Assembly: GCA_036426205.1 (NCBI GenBank)
Contig: CM071573.1
Span: 72,328,580-72,392,579 of the forward strand
Length of the DNA stretch: 64,000 bases
Reading direction: 5' to 3'
From: Ascaphus truei
Taxonomy: Eukaryota > Chordata > Amphibia > Anura > Ascaphidae
Numbering within the stretch: the stretch's first letter is position 1; each line of letters opens with the position of its first letter. This document shows positions 24,021 through 34,739 of this stretch, piece after piece. Position numbers and translations under genes: made by a program. Under the pieces are notes generated by a model. The model had not been told where the DNA came from. It searched no databases and saw only the letters and a program-made list of their open reading frames with translations.

Positions 24021-24890
24021 ATGCAGAGCCCATTAGACCCAGACCCCTCTGAGGTGGAAGATACCCTCACTACCATATCCAAACACTTTACCTTTTTGGA
24101 CAACCAGGTCACCGCCTTTAACCAACAGGTTGCTACCTTAACCGGCCAGATTCCCCAAGTTAATGTCTCCAGTTCTGTTATCACGCCCACTGTCCCCCGT
24201 GAAGGTTCAGGGTCTTCAGAGTTGCGTATCCCTACGCCCAGTAAATACGCAGTGGACCGCTTGCATGCCGTGGATTTTTGAATCAGTGCGAGATACAATT
24301 CGAACTGTCACCTTCTCGCTTCCCTACAGATCGTACCAAAGTAGCTTATGTTTGTTCCATTCTCACTGGGGACGCCCTGGCCTGGGCTTCTCCCATCTGG
24401 GAACTGAAACCTGAACTCACTTACAATTTCCCTAACTTTAAAAAGGAATTTTGTTTCGTCTGACACCCCTGGACGTAGTGATATGGCTGCTTCCTCCCTG
24501 TTCCACATTTCCCAGGGACAGAGATCAGTGGCTCGTTATGCTCTGGAGTTCCGGACAATCGCGGCTGAGTCGGATTGGACCGATGGAGCGCTTTCCGCGT
24601 CTTTCTGGCAGGGCCTTTCGGAATCCTTAAAGGACGAGCTGGCGGCCCGTGAGAGGCCATCCTCACTGGAGGCCTTAATCGGTTTATGCATCAGGGTGGA
24701 TCAAAGACTCCTGGAGAGGCGGGCTGAACGTCAACGTCCGCGTACTTCTGTTTCCATCTCTTCTAATTCCAGGTTTCCTGCTCCTGAACCCATGCAACTG
24801 GGCAGTCATCAATTTCCTTCTATGGAGCGATCACGTCGCAGAAACGAGGACCTGTGCTTCTATTGTGGATCTCCTTGACATATCCTACCG
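24021..24890 (+). pseudogene. Chromovirus gag, frame-broken
   Basis: Starts MQSPLDPDPSEVEDTLTTI two bases after the LTR. Frameshift or stop near 24281, continuing in another frame with FPTDRTKVAYVCSILTGDALAWA; a stop near 24462 and a further frame with YALEFRTIAAESDWTDGAL. The zinc knuckle begins CFYCGSP at about 24857 and is then stopped by TGA. Typical Ty3/Gypsy chromovirus Gag content; non-functional. Described only; not reconstructed. Confidence 0.8.
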
Positions 24891-24949
24891 CGTTGTCCCT
24901 TGAATCCGGGAAACACCAACGCCCAGTGAGGTATGAGGGAATCTCACTG

Positions 24950-27003
24950 GGTACCATCTCTTCTTTTCCCTCTCCCGCAGAGGGCTTTCCAAAATGCCTC
25001 TTACTGCCGGTCCTCCTTAAGTACACCAGCATCCAAACCCCCGCTCTGGCCTTCCTCGATTCTGGATACAGAGGGAATTTCATCAATCAGGCTTTTGCCA
25101 ACCGGCACAACATTCCACTCCGGGAGAAGGCCTTCCCTGTCGGTTTGGAGGCTATCGATGGTCGACCCCTGCAGCCAGCGTTTATTTCCTTATAGACTTT
25201 TCCCATTGAACTTTCTATGAGTGATGGACATTTAGAACTCATTTCTTTTGATGTCATCCATTCCCCTTCGGTCCAAATCATACTGGGCTTACCATGGTTG
25301 CAACTACACAATCCCATCATCGATTGGAGGTCCGAGGTTCCCGTTCAATGGAGATCCTCCTGGTGGAATTACCTTCTCTGTCTGCTGAGGTATTGGCCGC
25401 CTTGGAAACCGCTCCCCCGCAAGACACCACCCTACCAGACGTCTATTCGGAGTTCCTGGATGTCTTCAGTAAGGCCAAATCCAAGGAACTTCCCCCTCAT
25501 CGTCCTTTCGACTTCCCGATTGACTTAATTCCGGGTTCCCCTTTTCCTAAAGCCAGGTCTTATCCTTTGTCTTTGCCTGAGATGGAGGCCATGTCCGAGT
25601 ATCTCAGAAAACCTCCAAAAAGGCTTCATCCGAAAGTCCACTTCTCCCGCCGGAGCAGGATTCTTTTTTGTAAAAAAGAAAGATGGGACGCTTTGCCCGT
25701 GCATCGATTTCCGTGGCCTTAACAAGATTACTATCAAGAATCGCTACCCTTTGCTTCTTATCCCGGAACTCTTTGATAGGCAACAGGGTGCAACGATCTT
25801 CTCGAAACTTGATCTACGGGTGGCATATAACCTGATTCGCATCCGTAGTGGAGACGAGTGGAAGACCGCGTTCAACACGCGCAGTGGTCACTATGAGTAC
25901 CTGGTGATGCCGTTTGGGTTGTGCAATGCCCCTGCAGTCTTCCAAGACTTTATGAACGAAGTTTTTCGTGATCTATTGAATTCGTTTGTGATTATCTACT
26001 TGGAAGATATCCTCATTTTTTCCAAAACCCTCGAGGAACACATTCTCCATATCAAGATGGTGCTCTCCCGTTTATGGGCCAACAAGCTCTACGCCAAGAG
26101 GGAGAAGTGTGTCTTTCACCAATTCTCAACTACCTTCCTGGGATATATTGTTTTGGATCAAGGGTTCACTATGGATCAGGAGAAGCTCAATTCTGTGCTT
26201 GAATGGCCTCAACCTAACTCTTTGAAGGCGATTCAGCGTTTCCACGGGTTCGCAAATTATTATAGGAAATTTATTGCTGGTTTTTCTACCTTGGTAGCAC
26301 CCATTACGGCCCTTACCAAAAAAGGGGTTGACCCTTCCTCTTGGCCATTGGAGGCCAGCCGGGCCTTTGAGTCTCTTAAAAGAGCCTTTGTCTCGGCTCC
26401 CATTCTTTCGACATCCCGCCCCCCCCCCATCCCCTTTACCTTGGCAGTTGACACCTCCGATGTAGGAGCCGGTGCGATTCTCTCTCAAAGAACCACCCCC
26501 GAAAATAAACTACACCCCTGTGGGGTTTTTCTAAAAAAAATTCTTCAGCAGAAAGAAATTACGATGTGGGGAATAGGGAGTTGTTGGCCATCAAGATGGC
26601 ATTACAAGAGTGGAGACATCTCCTGGAAGGAACCAAAGAACCCATTCTGATCCTGACGGACCACAAAAATCTTTCTTACATTGAAGGTGCTCATCGGCTT
26701 GGGCCTCATCAAGCTCGTTGGGCGTTGTTCTTTCCAAGGTTTAACTTCACCATCTCTTATATTCCTGGGACAAAGAACATCAAAGCGGATGCATTATCCC
26801 GTCAGTTTGTCACTGAGGAGAAGTCAAAAGAAATCCCGGAGAGTATTTTGTCCCCTCAATTGTTTATCTCTGCCGCCTCCTTTGATATTCTGGACAAGAT
26901 TTTGGAGTCGCAAGCACAGGTTCCCGAAGGGCTAGAAGTTCGTGATGGTCGTCTCTATGCAGCCCCTCATTTTCATCTCAAAATTCTTCAATGGGGTCTG
27001 TAG
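24950..27003 (+). pseudogene. Chromovirus pol: protease, reverse transcriptase, RNase H (decayed)
   Basis: Protease-like FLDSGYRGNFINQ at about 25055. RT frame 25751-26650 holds SKLDLRVAYN, the MPFGLCNAPAVFQ motif and YLEDILIFS at residues 83-86, where Gypsy RTs have a two-Asp YxDD; the first Asp is replaced by Glu. RNase H continues with LAVDTSDVGAGAILSQ and, after a frameshift, LLAIKMALQEWRHLLEG, LTDHKNL and ADALSRQF (26566-26820). Several frameshifts and stops. Confidence 0.85.
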
Positions 27004-27021
27004 ACGGACGTTCACAGAGGT

Positions 27022-27634
27022 ACACAATTGGAGGCTTTTATAAGGTGAAATTATAATAAGGCTTTATTGTGCCTTTTCCTTTTTATCAGGAAATCATCCA
27101 AACACAGGGGGGGGGGAACAAAGCTTCTATTCACTTGGGAGTATTTCTAGTGAAATCCTATGCAATTAATTCACATCTCCGTTAGTTAAGCCTTTCTCCC
27201 AGCCCCAAACATATAGCACGAAATAAGCAGATATAAGCAGTCTCTTAATTATGAAAGTCTTATCTGTTTCTTGCTGTAGAGTAAGCTTCTCTGCTCCCCT
27301 GGAACCGCACCCGCGCGTGCACAGAAAATATCAGCATCCAGGTTTAGAAGTCTTATTTGGTGTCTTGCAATCAGCTCTGCTGGGCACAGCTCAAGACTGG
27401 TCAGCTCCAGAGATGTGTGTTCTCTTGGTCAGTCTCTCCTGGAGTCTCAAGAACACTCCTCTGTATCTCCAAAGGTCAGCTCTCATTCAGAGCTAAGGAG
27501 TCACTTCCTGTCTCAACAGACAGGCTTTTGTAAGCAATCAGGCAGGTGGTGTTTATTAATTGACTACCAGCAGTTAACCACCACACTGCCAGATTAAAGG
27601 CACATTACTTGAACAGGGATTACTCCCTGTTACA
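27022..27634 (-). mobile_element. Insertion in pol, probable solo LTR
   Basis: Interrupts the coding text ...VHRG | HSSRSAGHPG. Flanking AGGT and GGGT could be a 4-bp duplication. On the minus strand it begins TGTAACAGGGAG and has AATAAA about 40 bp before its far end, as an LTR would. Terminal TG...CA is not clean, so the class is uncertain. Confidence 0.5.
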
Positions 27635-27639
27635 GGGTC

Positions 27640-28105
27640 ACTCTTCCAGATCTGCCGGCCATCCCGGCGTTAAGAAGACTACGGATCTGATTCGACGAAC
27701 CTTCTGGTGGCCCAATATGATAAAGGACATTAGAGCTTTCACCTCATCTTGCCCAGTCTGCGCACAAAATAAATCTGTCCGTCAAAAGCCTTCTGGTCTT
27801 CTACAACCTCTCCCGGTCCCTGACCGTCCTTGGAGTCACATTGCTATGGACTTCATCGTGGATCTTCCCCCATCTAATGGTATGACTACTATTCTTGTAA
27901 TTGTTGACAGATTCTCCAAGCAAGCTCATTTTGTTCCCCTCAAGGGTCTACCCAATTCCAGTACTTTGGCGGATATTTTTGTAAAAGAAATTTTCCGTAT
28001 TCATGGTGTCCTGTGGTCCACATTCTCGGATCGGGGTACTCAATTTGTTTCTAAATTCTGTGTGCATTTTCCCAGAGGTTGGGCATTTCCCTTCTTTTTT
28101 CCTCA
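27640..28105 (+). pseudogene. Chromovirus integrase, N-terminal and part of core
   Basis: HSSRSAGHPGVKKT, then FWWPNMIKDI and SCPVCAQNK of the zinc-binding region; PWSHIAMDFIVDLPPS with the first core Asp; FSDRGTQFVSKF with the second. The frame is cut by the insertion that starts near 28105. Confidence 0.85.
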
Positions 28106-28830
28106 GGCTACCACCACCAAACTGAATAAAACAGATAATGCGCTCATTAGTGGTAAATAGAGGTTAAGTGATATTGTGAACAAAGTAATATACAACCTTT
28201 ATAGGGAGGTTTTATGCTGCAGTTTCTAGGGGATGGCTCAGCTATCCAACTAATACAGAAAAAAAGAGAGAAAAACAGCGCAAAAAAACCTCATGGTGTA
28301 GTATTTAAAGAATATTTATAAGATAAAAAAGGGGGTGATTATTGCACGTACATCAAGAAAAAGCATATATCAACAGGACATGTTTTGGACATGTTACCAC
28401 TCTTGAAAACTGCTCCGTGTGGGCTCACTGTCTCTCTGGATGGTCCTCTTGTCCTCAGTAGCCGTCCCAACGAGGGGTGCACACCTCGTGAGGGATTCGC
28501 CCCACAGTATGAGTCTGCTCAAAAGCGTTAGTCTCTGATCTTCAGCGGGTCACTCGGCGGGAAGTTCAAACCTCTGTGAGGGATCTCCCATCAGCTGTGA
28601 TCGTGGCAAACGCTATGCTCACACAGGCCGTTCCGGGTTGAGCCGCAGTCGTCCTGACGTCATCAGACGGCGCCCTTGTATCACTCCCGCCTGCTCGCGG
28701 ATGGTGAAGGCGATAAATGTCCAATAACATGTGAAGGAAAATATGCTAAATGGCAACCACAATGGGTATTGATAAAAATAAAGATGGAACGCGCCCTCTC
28801 CTACGCGTTTCGTAATCGATACTTCTTCCC
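28105..28830 (-). mobile_element. Hammerhead-motif retroelement inserted in integrase
   Basis: Breaks the integrase between YHHQTE and SLKYLRCFSS. On the minus strand it starts at the right with GAAGTATCGATTACGAAACGCGTAGG and ends at the left with GCGCTGTTTTTCTCTC and poly-T. The boundary falls inside the hammerhead core: the bases expected to read CTGA are supplied by Gypsy sequence. Confidence 0.65.
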
Positions 28831-28832
28831 TG
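28795..28832 (-). ncRNA. Hammerhead-like motif lacking its CTGA
   Basis: Minus strand: GGGAAGAA, stem II GTA-TCGAT-TAC, GAAA, palindrome ACGCGT, A, GG. CTGANGA is changed to GGGAAGA, so it should be inactive. Confidence 0.4.
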
Positions 28833-28835
28833 AAG

Positions 28836-29583
28836 TATTTGCGTTGCTTTTCTTCTGCTTCTCAGGATAATTGGGCAGAGTTACTCCCTTGGACGGAATT
28901 TGCGATTAACGCTCTTAAAACCGAATCCACTCAGGAATCTCCGTTTTTTGTAAACTACGGATTTCATCCTACCCGTCTTTCCAGGTCCGGAGTTCCTGCA
29001 GCAGATGAGAGGGTATCCACCTTGCAGGACTCTTGGAAAAGGATTCAAACAGTTTTACAAGAGTCCGTGCTAAGACAAAAGAGACAAGCTGATAGGCTCC
29101 GTCAGGAGGCCCACAAGTTCATACCTGGAGATAAGGTCTGGCTTTCTTCTAAAAATATCAAACTGAGGGCCCCAACCCCTAAACTGTCTCCCAGGTTTTT
29201 GGGCCCTTTCTCTATTCTGAGACAGATTAACCCTGTCGCCTATCAGCTTCGCTTGCCTCCCTCTATGAAAATTTCACCTGTCTTCCATGTTTCACTCTTA
29301 AAACCGTTTATCCAAGCAAAAGATTCGCTCATCCTTCTCTTCGGCCTCCTCCCCCCATTGTACCAGGACAACAGGAGTTCGAAATCCAGTCCATCATTGA
29401 CTCTCGCATCTCCAGGGGCAAGCTCCAATTTTTGGTCCACTGGAAGGGATACGGACCTCAGGACCATTCTTGGGTCTCGCACGCGGATCTTCATGCTCCA
29501 TCTCTACTCAAACGATTTCACCAAAAGTTTCCCCTCAGAACTTGGAAGGTTCGTCTGGAGTCCGACCCTCGAGGGGGGGGTAC
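28836..29583 (+). pseudogene. Chromovirus integrase C-terminus and chromodomain
   Basis: Resumes with LRCFSSASQDNWAELLPWTEFAINA, then the GPY/F-like LGPFSILRQINPVAYQLRLP and HVSLLKPF. In a shifted frame the chromodomain VHWKGYGPQDHSWVSHADL follows (about 29432-29500), which places the element among vertebrate chromoviruses. A polypurine tract (G-rich, 29571-29580) precedes the 3' LTR. Confidence 0.85.
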
Positions 29584-30577
29584 TGTAAGGATCCGCGCTG
29601 CGGGTATACCCGCTGCCAGTGCCTCCTTACCTTTGGGCCATGCCGCCCAGGCTTCCCGGCAGCATCCTTCGCCCCTTGCGGTCCCCTCCGCGGCTGCCCC
29701 CAAACTTCCGGGTCACGTGCGTCACCCCTACGGGCATGCGCGGACCCAGGCCTCCATTTCTTGGTGCCGGGCGCCTGACTCCGCCCCCTCTGACACGGCG
29801 CGTGCGCCATACACTTCCCAGCCTCTGCTGTCAGGTCTGCCACCCTGGCCCTTCTCCCCTATCGGATCCTTCCCCGGGCTGCTCCTCCGCTCCTTCCCTT
29901 GTTCTAGCAGGCCCCAGCTTCCCAGGCACTTCTCCCCTATCAGCTCCTCCCTCGGGCCGCCCCTCTGTTCCTCCCCTCACTCTGATAGGCCTCAACCACC
30001 CAGACACTTCTCCCCTATCAGCTCCTCCCTTGAGCCGCTCCTCCGATAGGTCCCAGCCCCCTATTTAGTCTCCCCTCACCATTCTTTCATTGCTCTGCAT
30101 AGCTTCTGTACCTTGGTGCTGTCTGCTGTTGTCTGGCCCCTTCTCTCTTTCAGTTGCTGTCCCTGTCCCTGGATTCTCTGCTGACCTCCCTGGATTTGAC
30201 CTTTTGGCTTTGGACTTCGTTTACGCTGCTCTCTGGAACCCCTAGGACTTGGCTTTGGACACTCTACCTTGCAGACCTCTACATCCCTTGGACACGGCTT
30301 ACAGACAATCTACTACGCTGCTCTCTCCACTCCACGACCCAGGCTTACGGACAATCTACTACGCTGCTCTCTCCATCCCACGACCCTTGGCTTACAGACT
30401 TTACCTTTCTTCGCTGGAGTGCACAAGTACGGTACCTTATCTATTTTTGTTACCCGGAACATCTACGCCACTTCCACACTCCGGCCGTGCCCCCGTTTAC
30501 TGTTAGGTGTGTGGTATTACTCCTTTCCACCTCAGTCCCGGGGTCTCGTCTGGCTTGTGAGCAGGCCGAGCGTTACA
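29584..30577 (+). mobile_element. 3' LTR of chromovirus
   Basis: About 994 bp from TGTAAGGATCC to GAGCGTTACA, directly after the G-rich polypurine tract. Uninterrupted, and the template for recognising the broken 5' LTR. Following 5 bp: ACATT; the left flank is lost, so the target duplication cannot be checked. Confidence 0.85.
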
Positions 30578-30639
30578 ACATTTCAATATGAGCAATCACC
30601 TTAATTTGAAAAAAGGTGATAGAAGGACTATTCTAATCC

Positions 30640-31080
30640 CCCTGTAGGTGCCCAATGCTATGCCTGATGAAGCACTTTAATGTGCGAAACGCGTAGCGGA
30701 ACCAGCATAATTTTAGACCGGCTACCAGCGACTTGGTTGCTAGCTGAAGGTCCGTGTACACAGCCAGCCCTGTTGGGAAGAGTACGGAGGTGTGGTGACG
30801 TGGTGGACTGCCAGACATGGATATCGCGAGAACGCGCAACACCCGGAAGAAGTGCAGTCACATTGCAGTGTTAATGTATCCCAGCACGTGGGACTGACAC
30901 ATATTATCCAGGACCCACCTCTAGACTGTTGAGCAACTAGCCACACAACAGAGCCCTGACCTTCTATTGGATTTCTTATTTACCACATGTACGTTACAGC
31001 TTGCATTTTTTAATTGTATTTGTGAATACATATTTCTTCAACCTTGGTGCGCTTCTTTGCTGGTGGAGTTTCTCTGCGGT
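30640..31080 (+). mobile_element. Hammerhead-motif retroelement (+)
   Basis: Starts near the hammerhead at 30657-30710 and runs about 370 bp to the tail CTTGGTGCGCTTCTTTGCTG near 31040. The same layout (hammerhead, ~350 bp, TTGGTGC..CTTC tail) is seen at 34800-35280. No coding capacity. Confidence 0.55.
30657..30710 (+). ncRNA. Hammerhead ribozyme motif with complete CTGATGA...GAAA core
   Basis: CTGATGA (30664-30670), stem II GCAC-TTTAAT-GTGC (4 bp), GAAA (30686-30689), palindrome ACGCGT (30689-30694) as stem III, then A as the cleavage-site base. Stem I is weak (C-G, G-C, T.G, then mismatches). The core is intact; activity is doubtful. Confidence 0.55.
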
Positions 31081-31519
31081 GGGCGCTGTTGGAGGAGGGG
31101 TGCGCCTCCATGCAACAGAAGCTGCAAGAGGAAGGAGTAAATCTTTTCCAAAGATCACTATAGGAAGCTTGAGCGCGGATGGACAATTATCTGACTCTTA
31201 ATCATATAGTTACTTAGTGACAGAACAAAGTGTATTGATAAAATGAAGACACAATGTTCTAATGTTGATGATTGACTAAGAAACTTGGGCTGACAGTGAG
31301 AACAACCAACTCTAAAACTAATTCTACATGCCTGAAAACCTAATGTAACTGACCAACTGAAATGATGCTGTACAAGATGTGTTCTACGGTCTTTGAATAA
31401 TTTGAGAAAAGAACTGAACCGTGGACTATATGATATATATTGAAAGGCGGGACATTTATTTGCACCTATCTAATGAGCTAAATATTCAATTACAGAAGTC
31501 TATGATAGAAAAGGTATTA

Positions 31520-31700
31520 CTGTGATTGCGATGCGGTAATTAATGCACAGTTAACGCTTGCGTTAATTCCTGCATCGAGATTTTGGCCCATATATCGCGC
31601 CCGGTAAGTTATTACCGAAACCTTAATGAATCCCATCGTAAAATTGGGTGCGATATTGACTCCACATTAACAGAGTTTCATGTATCTGGGCCTTAGTTTC
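31520..31700. repeat. Dispersed repeat ending in GTATCTGGGCCTTA
   Basis: Contains GGTAATTAATGCACAGTTAAC and ATTACCGAAACCTTAATGAA; similar in style to the repeat at 3835-3990 (TTACAAAGCTCCGATACAGG). Family unknown. Confidence 0.35.
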
Positions 31701-32490
31701 ATAGATATTGCTGGTTTAATGGACAGAGTATTATTAAATACATACATACATATGTGCTTAGTTAACCTTAGGCATGTGTGATAGTTGGCTATCAACAGCT
31801 GCAATAAATGTGATTTTCATTGTCATATTGCTGTGAGGTCTCTAGATATGTTTCTTTCTATACAAATGTGTCTTCTCTTTTTTTTATAGCTGGACAAGAA
31901 GGAGAGGTCAGGTCAAAAAAAAGATATGCATTCTTCAAATGTAAGGTGTCTTAATACTAGATATTATAGTATTAGAAATAAATGCACAACCACTGACCCT
32001 TGTGAAAGTCATTTTTGTCCGGTTAAAAATTCAAGTTTAAATGCATACAGTATGTTCCTGATTTGAAAAATGAAGTTAATGGTGTCTCCTAGTGGACAAA
32101 GTAAAAAAAAAAAAATTGTATATAAAACTAGAAAATCAGAAATGCTTAGGTTTCAAATAGTACAATAGCAGAAATGTTTCAAGCCAGGTACCTTGCTAGT
32201 CATTATATGAACTGCAATTAACTAATAAATTGTTCACAGATGCCTGAAACAAAACTTTGCAGTAGGAAATTAGTGGCAAGAGGAAAGTAAATAATAATAC
32301 TTGTGTATAAACAAATTAGAGTAAATCATCTTTTTCCAACTTTTTTTTACAGTAGTTTGACCACTTTTTAATCAGTTGCAATATGTGCAACATCAGGGGA
32401 ATAGCTTATTAGAAAATGTTTTGGTCTGTAGTGGGACTCTATATATATCTCAGAGTCCCACTAAATATATATATATATATATATATATAT

Positions 32491-32580
32491 ACCATATTTT
32501 CCGGCGTATAAGACGACCCCCGACTTTTGAGAAGATTTTCCTGGGTTAAAAAGTCGTCTTATACGCCGGAAAATACGGTA
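32491..32580. mobile_element. 90-bp foldback MITE (TTTTCCGGCGTATAAGACGAC type)
   Basis: Left arm TTTTCCGGCGTATAAGACGA and right arm its exact complement ending CCGGAAAATACGG, with a ~35-bp centre; embedded in (TA)n. A very common vertebrate-type miniature element. Confidence 0.8.
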
Positions 32581-32840
32581 TGTATATATATATATATATG
32601 CAAATATAACTGTATGCTCATCTGCATGTCTTAGGCAGGTCTGCAACCCCGCCTTTCCCCATTATCACCCAGCATACAGCACTTCCACTGCAGCAAGGGA
32701 TTCCTGGGAATGACATGCCAAATAGCACACAGTGTCACTTTTTGCCTCAATAACCATTTTTAACATGGTTCCCTATAGGCTTAAGCTTGCTGCATGGTCA
32801 CAGCTTTGAGCCACACCAGTTAAGGTGCATACCCAGAAAA

Positions 32841-32893
32841 CCACCCACAAGACAGCTGTTTCGACCTTGATGGGTCTCATCATTGTGGGGTTG
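32841..32893 (-). ncRNA. Hammerhead ribozyme, mutated copy
   Basis: Same structure as 33238-33291, but the core reads ATGATGA instead of CTGATGA (C3 changed to A). Stem II is GACCCATCAAGGTC; GAAACAGCTGTC is kept. C3 is an invariant catalytic-core base, so this copy should be inactive. Confidence 0.75.
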
Positions 32894-33237
32894 ATTTTAC
32901 TGGGAATGCAAGAGAGGCTATGGGATAGGCTAAACCATAATACTGAGTTAGTTATGTGAGTAAAAAAAGTGACAAAAAACCCTCCACAAAGGAAATATGC
33001 AAATATACTGTATGCTCATCTGCATGTCTTAGGCAGATCTGCAACCCCGCCTTTTCCCATTATCACCCAGCATACAGCACTTCCACTGCACAAGGGATTT
33101 CTGGAAATACATGCAAATGAGCACACAGTGTCACTTTTTGCCTCAATAACCATTTTTAAAACATGGTTCCCTATAGGCTTAAGCTTGCTGCATGGTCACA
33201 TGCTTTGAGCACAGCCAGGGTAAGGTGCATACCCAGA

Positions 33238-33291
33238 AAACCACCCACAGACAGCTGTTTCGACCTTGATGGTCTCATCAGTGTGGGGTTG
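33238..33291 (-). ncRNA. Canonical type I hammerhead ribozyme
   Basis: On the minus strand: stem I strand CCCACA, CTGATGA (33281-33275), stem II GACC-ATCAA-GGTC, GAAA (33261-33258), stem III ACAGCTGT with loop-less palindrome (or AC/GT with an AGCT loop), then C17 at 33250 and stem I strand TGTGGG. Stem I pairs 6 bp next to the core and 3 more after a bulge. All invariant core positions (C3, G5, A6, G8, A9, G12, A13, A14, A15.1-U16.1, H17) are present. Predicted cleavage lies between 33250 and 33249. A very short palindromic stem III is typical of dimer-active hammerheads. Confidence 0.85.
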
Positions 33292-34739
33292 ATTTTACCG
33301 GAACCATGTTAAAATGGTTATTGAGGCAAAAGTGACACTGTGTGCTCATTTGCATGTCATTTCCCAGAATCCCTTGCGCAGTGGAAGTGCTGTATGCTGT
33401 GGTGATAATGGGAAAAGGCGGGGTTTCAGACCTGCCTAAGACATGCATGACATACAAGTTATATTTGCCATATTTGCTTTCCTGTGGAGGGTTTTTGTCA
33501 CTTTTTTTACTCACCATAACTTAACTCAGTATATATATATATATATAATATATATTATATATATCGAGTCCACTAAAGACTATAATCATTTTCTAATAAG
33601 CTATTCCCTTGATGTTGCATATATATATATATATGTTGGGCGATCGCGGAGGTCTGGGTTAACGTGCTGACATGTTCCCTTCGTGATCACCAATTAAGAG
33701 ATTATAATTTCACACCTATGTGGAGATTCCCATTATCACTTATAATATTCATCAATATATGGGGAATTAATTAACATCCACTAATAGCTATACACATAAC
33801 TATATTATTCTCAAATACAATTTGAGCACAGTGCCCTTTGACTCTTTACAACATTGATATAACACTTCAGTCTCACCAATTCACATATATATTATATATA
33901 ATTCACACACATAATCATTCACAACACTACACCATCCTTCCCTTTCCCCCTCACCCTCCCCCCCCCCCCTCCACCCCCCTCCTTTATATTGGGGAGTGTC
34001 GAGAGATTGGCTGAACCCTGCAATCTTGCTAGGCTGGTTATGCATGTGACCTAGGGATACATGTCCGGTCTAAACTTCCAAATATATTTCTAAACTCCAT
34101 ACTAAATTTGTTGGATTATACATGTTGCTCTCTTCCACGCTGTTTCTACTGTATGGGAGATCCATATATTAGAAGATTTCCCTTGTTGGAGGAATTTATG
34201 CAATAGCAAACACATTACCCTCTAATCTATGGGTATTTGATATACATGCCTAGTTATTATACTCTTTCCAATATTGCTATATAAATCTAATTGATAACTA
34301 AGAATAATTTGTAAGGACCATTGCTTAAAATTCCATGATAGATTTTTTGATCCATAAACAGCCCCATTATGATATATTCAGTTATTTATTCATCATACCA
34401 ATATAAGTTACTAATGTTCAGTAACTATTCAACTCTTCATCATTATGTTTTGTTATTAGATCTACCCTCCTCAAGCCATACCTATTAAGTGTTAACTAGT
34501 ATAATAGCACTCTGTATAATCATTTCAATTGGGTATTTTTGTAATCCCTAGATATACCCTTGGTCCGTATAATCAGTAAGGACCAATGGTAAGTTTGATT
34601 ATTATTTAATATATAAATCAAATATGAATGTCATTAATTTTTATATTATTTCATTGTGTGTTGGCAGATATCTTTTTGTGGAGATCTATGATTAGTGTTC
34701 ACATATTTACACAATTTGATCATTTAGTTATGTAGATTG

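Larger units (their letters stand above)
32598..33515 (-). mobile_element. Tandem plus inverted hammerhead repeat (PLE terminal repeat or retrozyme-like)
   Basis: Two direct copies with a 398-bp period (GCAACCCCGCC at 32643 and 33041; hammerhead core 32877 and 33275), followed by an inverted partial copy 33301-33515 (GGCAAAAGTGACACTGTGTG, GATAATGGGAAAAGGCGGGG). The hammerheads read on the minus strand. Tandem repeats with an inverted partial copy are known for Penelope-like elements, and tandem hammerhead units for newt satellite 2 and retrozymes. No protein coding. Confidence 0.7.
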
